Below are positions 1 through 5,667 of a stretch of DNA of 5,899 nt, in pieces. Position numbers and translations under genes: made by a program. Position 1 is the stretch's first letter, and each line of letters begins with the position of its first letter. A model generated the notes under the pieces. That model made no database searches. It was not told the DNA's origin and worked only from the letters and a program-made list of their open reading frames with translations. Location: contig SSTB01000281.1 of assembly GCA_009469665.1 (NCBI GenBank), forward strand, positions 1 through 5,899, in the 5' to 3' direction. This stretch comes from Azonexaceae bacterium (GTDB taxonomy: Bacteria > Pseudomonadota > Gammaproteobacteria > Burkholderiales > Rhodocyclaceae).

Positions 1-190
1 CCATCGACTGGCGAATTTCGCCCATGGACTTGCGCAGCGGGGCGTCCGTTTCCCATTTCTTGCCGGCGTTGAGTTGCAAGGTGGCGGACGTCGTGCCGTG
101 GCCATGGTCGTGGGCTTCGTTCGCTGCGAAGGATGGGCCGGTAGCGGCAAGGGTCAGCACAGTCAGGGCGGTCAGAAGGTAGGGTTTCAT
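1..190 (-). CDS. Small exported protein with His-rich mature N-terminus (partial, runs off left edge)
   Basis: Reading leftward from ATG at 190, 63 codons stay open to the window edge, so the C-terminus is missing. The first 22 residues form a Sec signal peptide (MKPYLL, then a hydrophobic stretch, cleavage expected after PSFA). The mature protein begins with a His/Asp cluster (HDHGH, residues 27-31), followed by the segment LQLNAGKKWETDAPLR (about 38-53) and a probable helix. A GGAG ribosome binding site lies about 10 bases upstream of the ATG. I have an impression of small periplasmic proteins with a similar K-W-x-T-D-x-P-L-R segment, but I cannot assign a function. The His cluster could bind metal or heme; that is inference. 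It is co-oriented with the two-component operon but separated by about 240 bases with its own likely promoter, whose upstream element matches the operator between the divergent operons. Confidence is high that it is a gene and low on its role. Confidence 0.8.
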   Translation of the reverse strand, partial: MKPYLLTALTVLTLAATGPSFAANEAHDHGHGTTSATLQLNAGKKWETDAPLRKSMGEIRQSM

Positions 191-276
191 GGGTGTGATT
201 CTCCAGAACAGATGATGGTTGATGGGAGCACTCAATTGGCAATGATTCCGACGATATCGCTTCTTCAGCTTGGCCA

Positions 277-309
277 ATTATGCTCATCGAAGCTGAACGC
301 CGGATGAAC
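277..309 (-). promoter_or_regulatory. Predicted response-regulator-activated promoter of the His-rich protein gene
   Basis: On the minus strand, GTTCATCCGGCGTTCA (309 to 294) is a perfect GTTCA-N6-GTTCA direct repeat with an 11-base period. It matches the copy at 2892-2907 in 15 of 16 bases. Eleven bases further on is CATAAT (282 to 277), a 5/6 match to the sigma-70 -10 consensus. The place where a -35 hexamer would fall (about 300-305) lies inside the repeat and does not resemble TTGACA, as expected for a promoter that needs an OmpR-family activator. The 5' untranslated region would be roughly 80 bases. Binding and activation are inferred; the repeat and the -10 match are seen directly. Confidence 0.6.
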
Positions 310-356
310 AAACAACCCAGTGTGTGCAACAACAAAATGCTGGTTCACTTCTACCG

Positions 357-397
357 AAAACTACCGTGTTGCCTGGGGTGATAAGCAAACCCCACGG
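357..397 (-). terminator. Possible weak intrinsic terminator after the two-component operon
   Basis: Past the kinase stop codon, the minus strand reads CCGTGGGG (397-390), an 11-base loop, CCCC, a 6-base bulge and CACGG (368-364), followed by TAG and four Ts (360-357). The arms can pair as a bulged 8 to 9 bp stem. The bulge and short T-run make this a weak candidate, and Rho-dependent termination is equally possible. The rest of the 191-432 gap holds the promoter of the next gene and nothing else I can support. Confidence 0.3.
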
Positions 398-432
398 CGC
401 CATCTTCAGTCTGGCGAGTGCAATGGTGAGAG

Positions 433-1809
433 TCAAACTGCCGGCAGTATCAACGAGACTTGAAGCCCGCCCAATGAGGATTTAGCCAACACCAAATCAC
501 CACCGTACATTCGCGCCAAGTCGGCGGTTATGGCAAGCCCCAGACCCGTACCGGGAACCTGCTCATCCGCGCGAACCCCTCGTTTGAGTACATGATCGCA
601 TTCGGTCTCGGCTATGCCCTTGCCGTCGTCATCGATGCTCACCCGGAGTTTGCCAGACTCGTCCGAGACTTGAATCTCGATCCGTGATCTGGCCCACTTC
701 GACGCGTTATCGATCAGATTCCCCAGCATTTCCTGTAAATCCTGTTCTTCACCACGGAATGCCAGATTGGCTTGATCAGGATGCACGACAAACTCAAGCT
801 GGCGGTCTGCATGCACCCGCTGCATGACCCGCACCAGTCCCTGGATGACAGGCTCAACGGCGGTGCGTATGCCAGGAACTTGTACCGATGCGGCAGCCTG
901 TGCCCGGCTCAGGTGGTAATCGACCTGCTTGCGCACGGCATCGACTTGCGATGCGACCAGACGTGCCAAGTCGTCATCTCCCTTCTTGGGAGCATTGGCG
1001 GCATTGGCGAGGACGCTCAGCGGCGTTTTAAGCGCATGGGCAAGGTTGCCGGCTTGCGTTCGGGCACGCTCGACCACTTCAGCGTTTTGCGCCAGCACCG
1101 TGTTGAACTCATTCACCAGCGGCATGATCTCGTTCGGGAAGGTGCCTTCCATGTTTCGGGCATCTCCGTGCCGGACACGCCCTAGGGCGTTTTGCATGCT
1201 ACGTAGTGGAGCAAGCCCGACGAATACCTGCATCAAAGCGGCGAGCGTCAATCCCATTCCAAGTATGCCCAGCGCCATCCAAAGATGGCCTTTGAAGTCC
1301 TCGACAGGCACTGTCATCAGACTTTCATTGGCCGCAGTCATCAACCTCAGGGAGTGAGTGTCAATGGTGACGGTGCGTTCCACCACTCTTAGAGCAACTC
1401 CTTGGGGGCCTTCAATCCGATGCTGATGAATCTCTCCGTCCGCCGGGGTATCGGCCGGGACCGTCAATGTTTCATCCCACAGTGAGCGGGAACGCAAAAC
1501 AGCCTTGACGGGTTGCTCATCCGCAGCGGGGATGCGATCGATCTGCCAATACAGGCCGGACAGCGGTTTGTTGAGGCGCGGGTCACTTGGAAGCAATCGA
1601 ACCTGGGCCTGATTCTGCTCATCGAGAATTAGTTGGGCTGTTAGCTGATCCAGATGATTCTTCAGTTCCACATCGAACTGGGCTTCGACATGCTGATGAA
1701 AGAGTTGGCCAAGCCCCCAGCCCGCAACCAGAATCGAAATGACGATCCAGACGAGCGTGCCCGCCAAGAGACGTATACGCAGGGAGTTGCGTAAGAAGGC
1801 AAAGTTCAT
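433..1809 (-). CDS. Two-component sensor histidine kinase, PhoQ/QseC-like
   Basis: This is a 458-residue inner-membrane kinase. A first membrane helix (about 12-34) and a second (about 175-198) enclose a periplasmic sensor region of about 140 residues, with no family I can name. A HAMP-like linker follows (about 199-250). The phosphoacceptor motif is NLAHALKTPL with His258, in the H-x-L-K-T-P-L form typical of PhoQ-like kinases. The ATP-binding domain shows the N box (E360 to N368, LGNLIDNASKWA), the G1 box DDDGKGI (394-399 region) and the G2 box GTGLGLAI (420-427). All catalytic elements are present, so it should be active. Its ATG overlaps the regulator stop by four bases (ATGA), indicating translational coupling. 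The signal is not visible from sequence. The neighbouring exported PepSY protein and divergent heme operon suggest an envelope, redox, metal or ligand-stress cue, which is inference. Confidence 0.95.
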   Translation of the reverse strand: MNFAFLRNSLRIRLLAGTLVWIVISILVAGWGLGQLFHQHVEAQFDVELKNHLDQLTAQLILDEQNQAQVRLLPSDPRLNKPLSGLYWQIDRIPAADEQPVKAVLRSRSLWDETLTVPADTPADGEIHQHRIEGPQGVALRVVERTVTIDTHSLRLMTAANESLMTVPVEDFKGHLWMALGILGMGLTLAALMQVFVGLAPLRSMQNALGRVRHGDARNMEGTFPNEIMPLVNEFNTVLAQNAEVVERARTQAGNLAHALKTPLSVLANAANAPKKGDDDLARLVASQVDAVRKQVDYHLSRAQAAASVQVPGIRTAVEPVIQGLVRVMQRVHADRQLEFVVHPDQANLAFRGEEQDLQEMLGNLIDNASKWARSRIEIQVSDESGKLRVSIDDDGKGIAETECDHVLKRGVRADEQVPGTGLGLAITADLARMYGGDLVLAKSSLGGLQVSLILPAV

Positions 1810-2468
1810 TGTGCTTTGTTGAGCCGGTAGCCCAATCCGCGCACGGTTTCGATCAGGCCCGGTGGCAGTTTCTTGCGCAAGCGCGCGATAAATACCTCGA
1901 CCGTATTCGAATCACGATCGAAATCCTGCGCGTAAATATGTTCGGTCAGCTCCGCACGGGAGACGATTTCACCCGGATGGTGCATCAGGTAAGCGAGAAC
2001 GCGGTATTCATGGCTCGTCAGCGTCAGGGCAGTTCCATCCACACTGACACGGCTAGTACGGGTATCCAGGGTCAGCGGACCGCAAACCAACTCGGTACTG
2101 GCATGGCCGCCCGCACGGCGAATCAGGGCCCGGAGCCTCGCCAGGAGCTCTTCCATGTGAAAAGGCTTGGTCAGGTAGTCGTCCGCGCCGGCATCGATGC
2201 CGGCCACTTTCTCCCGCCAGGTATCGCGTGCCGTCAGGATCAACACCGGTAAAGTACGACCTGCCGTACGCCATTTCTTGAGAACCGTGATGCCATCCAT
2301 CTGCGGCAGGCCGATGTCGAGGACGATGGCATCGTAGGGTTCGGTCTCCCCCATGAAATGACCATCGACTCCGTTGTGGGCGACATCCACGACATAGCCG
2401 ACCGATTGGATGCCTTCGACCAGCTGTGCCGCCAGCGTCGGCTCATCTTCGACGACCAGAATGCGCAT
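1806..2468 (-). CDS. OmpR/PhoP-family response regulator
   Basis: The 220-residue protein has an N-terminal receiver domain (about 1-115) and a C-terminal winged-helix DNA-binding domain (about 125-218), the usual OmpR-family length and order. Receiver residues are intact: acidic E7/D8, phosphoacceptor D51 in VLDIGLPQMDG, switch T79 in LILTARD, and K101 in YLTKPF. The effector domain has the typical LTSHEYRVLAYLMHHPGEIVS segment, the recognition region SNTVEVFIARLRKKL and the final wing ETVRGLGYRL. It belongs to the PhoP/QseB/PmrA group by style; I do not assign a symbol. Its start overlaps the stop of the upstream PepSY gene by one base (TAATG), and it is followed directly by its kinase. OmpR-type dimers bind direct repeats about 11 bases apart, and such repeats occur at 2892-2928 and 294-309, so these are its likely targets. 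Confidence 0.96.
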   Translation of the reverse strand: MRILVVEDEPTLAAQLVEGIQSVGYVVDVAHNGVDGHFMGETEPYDAIVLDIGLPQMDGITVLKKWRTAGRTLPVLILTARDTWREKVAGIDAGADDYLTKPFHMEELLARLRALIRRAGGHASTELVCGPLTLDTRTSRVSVDGTALTLTSHEYRVLAYLMHHPGEIVSRAELTEHIYAQDFDRDSNTVEVFIARLRKKLPPGLIETVRGLGYRLNKAQ

Positions 2469-2845
2469 TAGCGGGGCTCTCCTTGCTCGTGTGGTTTATG
2501 CGGTTTGCCCGGCTTCTCCTTGAAACCGAGGATGGTGCCATCTCGAGCCTGAATTTTCAGCTTCATCAAGGCGCCTCCCTTGCGCAATAACTTGATTTCA
2601 TAAACCCACTCACCCTTTTCGCGGTCGAGTTCAACTTCCATGACCTTGCCGGGATAGTCGCGTTCGACCCGATCAAGAATCGTGCGCAAGGGCAGCACGT
2701 CCCCCGCCTCGACGGCTTGGCGGGCACGTTCATGGTCAGCGTTATCTGCTGCGTAACTGACTCCCGTACCCAACATTGCCACCATTATCCAAATGAACAA
2801 GCCTGTCAGTGTGCGGCGCGATTGGGTGGTGATTCTCGACGACAT
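2468..2845 (-). CDS. Exported PepSY-domain protein heading the two-component operon
   Basis: This is a 125-residue periplasmic protein. A signal peptide covers about residues 1-32 (basic start, hydrophobic core around 14-28, cleavage likely after VSYA). A single PepSY domain follows (about 37-108), with the pattern ARQAVEAGDVLPLRTILDRV, a central strand pair (VMEVELDREKGEWVYEIKLL) and the closing ARDGTIL. The tail is basic with two histidines (KPGKPHKPHE). I chose ATG at 2845 because GGAG (2852-2855) sits six bases upstream. The in-frame TTG at 2849-2851 directly abuts that GGAG and is an unlikely start. Small PepSY proteins often accompany PhoPQ/QseBC-like systems and cytochrome genes. Possible roles are modulation of the kinase in the periplasm or binding of a ligand or metal; neither is shown here. 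The gene is first in the operon, next to the divergent promoter region. Confidence 0.88.
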   Translation of the reverse strand: MSSRITTQSRRTLTGLFIWIMVAMLGTGVSYAADNADHERARQAVEAGDVLPLRTILDRVERDYPGKVMEVELDREKGEWVYEIKLLRKGGALMKLKIQARDGTILGFKEKPGKPHKPHEQGEPR

Positions 2846-2873
2846 ACTCAACTCCGCAGTTTTCCAGTCTGAT

Positions 2874-2907
2874 CTTTTAGCGCTTTGAATATGAACGCAG
2901 GATGAAC
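2874..2907 (-). promoter_or_regulatory. Predicted autoregulated promoter of the PepSY-regulator-kinase operon
   Basis: GTTCATCCTGCGTTCA (2907 to 2892 on the minus strand) is a perfect GTTCA-N6-GTTCA repeat. About 12 bases on is TAAAAG (2879 to 2874), a 4/6 match to a -10 hexamer. The layout parallels the promoter at 277-309, where the operator-to--10 gap is 11 bases. The -10 call is weak by itself and is supported by this shared spacing. Autoregulation is inferred. Confidence 0.45.
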
Positions 2908-2928
2908 AAGCGATTCAGCCTTCATTCA
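2892..2928. promoter_or_regulatory. Back-to-back operator pair between the divergent operons
   Basis: The region contains four half-sites: TGAAC (2892-2896) and TGAAC (2903-2907), then ATTCA (2913-2917) and ATTCA (2924-2928). Within each pair the period is exactly 11 bases, and the pairs face away from each other with a five-base gap. Read outward, both are RTTCA-N6-RTTCA, and the two 16-base elements agree in 12 positions. This is the form expected for two OmpR-family dimers, one directed at each operon. The same 16-base element recurs at 294-309. The response regulator encoded alongside is the obvious candidate to bind; that is inference. Confidence 0.65.
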
Positions 2929-2937
2929 GACAGGGAG

Positions 2938-2950
2938 GCGCAAAGTGCGC
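2938..2950. repeat. Short perfect dyad GCGCA-AAG-TGCGC upstream of the cytochrome gene
   Basis: GCGCAAAGTGCGC has perfect five-base arms around AAG. It lies ten bases past the operator pair and about 30 bases before the cytochrome start. It falls where the -10 or transcription start of the plus-strand operon would be expected, so it may be a second regulator's site or a 5' leader hairpin. It may also be chance. Confidence 0.3.
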
Positions 2951-2981
2951 TCCACAGTCCGATAACCGCAAGGAGAAACGC

Positions 2982-3383
2982 ATGAAGAACATGTTGTTCG
3001 TCACCTCAGGAATTGTCGCCATGATACTCAGCACCGCGACACTCGCCGGTCCGCGCGAAGATTTGCTAACCCAGTATGCCGCAGCCGCCAAGGCAACGAG
3101 CTTTTCAGCAGCACGTGGGCAAACCTTACATACCCAGAGCTTTTCTGGTGGGAAGCCTGACACGCCTTCATGTACAACCTGTCACGGCAAGGACACCCGG
3201 GGGGCCGGCCGGGCGCTGACCGGCAAGACCATCGAACCGGTTGCCGTGTCGGTGATGCCAATGCGTTATACCGATCCGGCCAAGGTCGAAAAGTGGTTCA
3301 AGCGCAATTGCACCGAAGTATTGGGGCGCGAATGTACCCCGCAGGAGAAGGGTGACTGGCTCACCTTCGTGATTGGTCAGTAA
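2982..3383 (+). CDS. shp: Monoheme cytochrome c, SHP-like (DUF1924 family)
   Basis: This is a 133-residue exported cytochrome. The signal peptide ends after STATLA (residue 22), leaving a mature protein of about 111 residues, the size I recall for SHP. A single heme c site, CTTCH (64-68), sits in GGKPDTPSCTTCHGKD, which closely resembles my memory of Rhodobacter sphaeroides SHP. H68 is the proximal ligand. The C-terminal part VEKWFKRNC (102-110) holds Asn109, matching the unusual axial Asn of SHP, and Cys110 and Cys118 match its disulfide pair. In SHP the Asn leaves the iron on reduction, so the heme can bind O2, NO or similar ligands; this is family knowledge. The ribosome binding site AAGGAG (2970-2975) is six bases from the ATG. 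It is first in a four-gene run with its expected partner, the diheme cytochrome, 21 bases downstream. The final physiological substrate is unknown. Confidence 0.9.
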   Translation: MKNMLFVTSGIVAMILSTATLAGPREDLLTQYAAAAKATSFSAARGQTLHTQSFSGGKPDTPSCTTCHGKDTRGAGRALTGKTIEPVAVSVMPMRYTDPAKVEKWFKRNCTEVLGRECTPQEKGDWLTFVIGQ

Positions 3384-3404
3384 TCCCATTCAAAGGAGAC
3401 TCCC

Positions 3405-3896
3405 GTGCGCATTCCCTATCGCCCACTTGCCATCGGCCTCGTGACCTTGGCTTTTTCTGCCCTTGTATTAGCCCGTGCCCTGGCCGGTGACCGCCATTAC
3501 TTTGCCCCGGTGGCCAATCCAGTCGTCAAAGAAGAGTGTGGAAGTTGCCATCTGGCCTTTGCACCCTCGATGCTCCCGGCGCGATCCTGGCAGCGCATGA
3601 TGGGCGAGTTGGACAAGCATTTCGGAGATAACGCCAGCCTCGATCCGGCCGCCGCCGAGAAGATTACGAACTATCTCGTTGCCAATGCAGGTGATGCGGG
3701 GGGCCAGCGCTACAGCAGCAAATTGCTCAAGGGCGTGGCCACCGGGGCTGCTCCACAGCGCATCACGGAATTGCCCAAATGGGTGAGCGAACATCGCAAA
3801 GTGCCCGACTGGGAGTGGCGCCACAAGGAGGTACGCACCAAAGCGAACTGTGTCGCCTGCCATACCGCAGCAGAACAAGGCTATTACGAAGAATGA
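3405..3896 (+). CDS. dhc: Diheme cytochrome c, DHC-like
   Basis: The 163-residue protein starts at GTG, chosen because AAAGGAG (3392-3398) is six bases upstream. A signal sequence or N-terminal anchor covers about 1-27 (cleavage plausible after RALA). Two heme c motifs are far apart: CGSCH (45-49) near the start and CVACH (149-153) near the C-terminus, a layout typical of DHC. His72 in ELDKHFGDNASLD is a likely distal ligand to one heme, and His130 or His140 to the other; both are inferred from position. In the known SHP systems DHC is the electron donor to SHP, linking it to the membrane cytochrome b. The gene order here fits that role: 21 bases after the SHP gene, and upstream of the cytochrome b. 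Both heme motifs are intact and the length is normal. Periplasmic location is expected. Confidence 0.9.
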   Translation: MRIPYRPLAIGLVTLAFSALVLARALAGDRHYFAPVANPVVKEECGSCHLAFAPSMLPARSWQRMMGELDKHFGDNASLDPAAAEKITNYLVANAGDAGGQRYSSKLLKGVATGAAPQRITELPKWVSEHRKVPDWEWRHKEVRTKANCVACHTAAEQGYYEE

Positions 3897-3933
3897 CTAT
3901 TTCAGACGCTTTCCTGAGTAGGAGGATTTCACC

Positions 3934-4326
3934 ATGCGACCATTAACCATCACTGCACTGCTTGCCACAGTTTTCGTCTCAGTTTCGAGTCATGCCCAGG
4001 ATGTCCGCTCTGCCAAAAACGACACGGCGAGATGGCTATCGATTCCCGAAGTGGCCGCCAGATTGGAATCTGCCGGTTATCGAAATATCGAGAAGATCGA
4101 ACGTGAAGGCGGCAGCTATGAGGTCAAGGCCGCCGACCAGGCGGGCCGGCGGATCAAGCTGTATGTGCATCCCCAAACTGGCGAGGTCATCGACCAGCGG
4201 CAGCGTGACAAATACGACGGTGGCCATGCGAAGAGCAATCAGCGCAGTTCTGCTGACTGCAACGAGCGACGCTGCCGTGATGACTTGCCCCAACCGGGAA
4301 CCATTCAACCTGCCGCTGGAAAATGA
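3934..4326 (+). CDS. Second exported PepSY-domain protein, within the cytochrome operon
   Basis: This is a 130-residue protein with a signal peptide (about 1-21, cleavage likely after SSHA) and one PepSY domain (about 33-92), visible as WLSIPEVAARLESAGY, IEKIEREGGSYEVKAAD, and the end KLYVHPQTGEVID. The tail (about 93-130) is hydrophilic and includes a CNERRC pair (Cys109, Cys114) and one His. A strong site, TAGGAGGA (3919-3926), precedes the ATG. It lies 37 bases after the diheme cytochrome gene and 18 before the cytochrome b gene, so it is probably cotranscribed. It differs from the PepSY protein at 2468-2845 in sequence and tail. PepSY proteins occur near cytochrome b and ferric-reductase-like genes, possibly as assembly or regulatory partners. 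No specific function can be read from this sequence. The cysteine pair could be a disulfide or a metal site. Confidence 0.87.
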   Translation: MRPLTITALLATVFVSVSSHAQDVRSAKNDTARWLSIPEVAARLESAGYRNIEKIEREGGSYEVKAADQAGRRIKLYVHPQTGEVIDQRQRDKYDGGHAKSNQRSSADCNERRCRDDLPQPGTIQPAAGK

Positions 4327-4344
4327 TCCATCAGGAGTTCTGAC

Positions 4345-5667
4345 ATGAAATTCTTGCTCGGCTCGCTACTCGCCATCGTCTCACTGGCTTGGGGAATGGA
4401 TGTGCTTGCCACAGGTGGAAGCAGTGGCGGCACTCTGCCATGGGTAATCCGGCAGGAAGCGCTCTATCTGAGTGGGCTGCTATCGATCGCTTTGATGTCG
4501 CTGGCGATGTTTTTGTCCACACGTCCCGCTTGGCTCGAAACCCCGCTGGGCGGTATGGATCGAGTCTATCGGACCCATAAATGGGCCGGCATACTCGCGG
4601 TGAGCTTCGCCGTAGTGCATTGGCTGGTAGAGGAAATCGTCGGAGACATTCTGAAAGCGATGGTCGGACGCGAAGGCCGCATACCCAAGGAGCAATTCAC
4701 CGGCTTCCTGGAAGTGATGCGCGACCTAGCGAAGGACATGGGGGAGTGGGCGTTTTATCTTGTACTGGCAATGCTGGTCATCACCTTATGGAAGCGGTTT
4801 CCCTATAAAACCTGGCGGGTAGTGCATCAGGCAATGCCTGTGCTTTATCTGATGCTGGCGCTGCATGCAGCTATGCTCGCTCCGACAGATTACTGGACCC
4901 AACCAGTCGGCATTCTCATCGCGTTGCTTGGCGTTGCCGGAATTTATGGCGCCCTGTACTCGCTGGTGGGTCGCATCGGGAGAGCACGCGGCGCCAGCGG
5001 GACAGTGACGGCCATCGAGCAACCTTCCCCGGATGTGCTTGCCGTCAAGTGCCAACTCGACAATAACTGGCGAGGTCATCGCCCTGGTCAGTTCGCATTC
5101 ATTTCCTTCGACGAAAAGGAGGGGGCTCACCCATTCACGATCGCCAGTGCTGATCGGGGTGATCGAAGCATCAGTTTCCAGATCAAGGCGCTCGGTGATT
5201 ACACCCGCACCCTGGGCAAGCGACTGAAGGTCGGTCATGCCGTCAAGGTTGAGGGGCCTTATGGTCGCTTCGACATGGCCCGGCAGGATTCGAGCGCCCA
5301 ACAAATCTGGATTGCCGGTGGGATCGGGGTGACGCCGTTTCTGGCCTGGCTGGACTCCTTGCAACAGACACCGAGCCAGGTTTCAGCGGACCTCCACTAC
5401 TGCACCCGTGATCGAACCAATGATCCCTTTGTCGCCCGCCTCGAGGCAAGCTGCGCCGCCTTGCCCGGAATCCGTCTGCACATTCATGGCGCCCAACAGG
5501 GCGAAGCATTAAGCGCAGCCGATGTGGCGGATACGCTAAATGGCTCGCGCCGTTTGGAAATCTGGTTCTGCGGGCCACAAGGCTTGGCCGAAAAACTCAA
5601 ACAAGAACTCGGACGAATCGGACAAGGCCGGTTCAGTTTTCATCAAGAAGCATTTGAAATGCGGTGA
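4345..5667 (+). CDS. Membrane cytochrome b / ferric-reductase-like flavoprotein, NAD(P)H-linked
   Basis: This is a 440-residue fusion of a membrane cytochrome b and a reductase domain. Up to six hydrophobic helices occupy about 1-207. Two His pairs, H78/H92 and H161/H174, are spaced as in ferric reductase/NOX-type proteins that hold two stacked b hemes. The cytosolic part has an FAD-binding barrel (about 214-310) with RPGQF (246-250), HPFTIAS (262-268) and GPYGRF (304-309). A nucleotide domain (about 318-440) follows, with IAGGIGVTPF (323-332), CGPQGL (409-414) and the usual C-terminal FHQEAFEMR. It should take electrons from cytosolic NAD(P)H to FAD, then through the hemes to the periplasm. 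Given its neighbours, the likely acceptor is the diheme cytochrome, though metal reduction is possible. AGGAG (4333-4337) precedes the ATG. This is the last gene of the operon and appears complete. Confidence 0.92.
   Translation: MKFLLGSLLAIVSLAWGMDVLATGGSSGGTLPWVIRQEALYLSGLLSIALMSLAMFLSTRPAWLETPLGGMDRVYRTHKWAGILAVSFAVVHWLVEEIVGDILKAMVGREGRIPKEQFTGFLEVMRDLAKDMGEWAFYLVLAMLVITLWKRFPYKTWRVVHQAMPVLYLMLALHAAMLAPTDYWTQPVGILIALLGVAGIYGALYSLVGRIGRARGASGTVTAIEQPSPDVLAVKCQLDNNWRGHRPGQFAFISFDEKEGAHPFTIASADRGDRSISFQIKALGDYTRTLGKRLKVGHAVKVEGPYGRFDMARQDSSAQQIWIAGGIGVTPFLAWLDSLQQTPSQVSADLHYCTRDRTNDPFVARLEASCAALPGIRLHIHGAQQGEALSAADVADTLNGSRRLEIWFCGPQGLAEKLKQELGRIGQGRFSFHQEAFEMR

Noticed and set aside
74..307. 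Plus-strand 77-codon open frame at the left edge
   Set aside because: It is antisense to the exported His-rich protein gene, which has a signal peptide and a ribosome binding site, and it runs across that gene's promoter.
772..1357. Two overlapping plus-strand open frames opposite the kinase gene
   Set aside because: They lie fully antisense to a kinase with intact motifs, have no recognisable domains, and look like shadows of its GC-rich codon pattern.
4786..5364. A 192-codon minus-strand open frame
   Set aside because: It is antisense to the cytochrome b/reductase gene, which has a clear ribosome binding site and cofactor motifs; the antisense product shows no family features.
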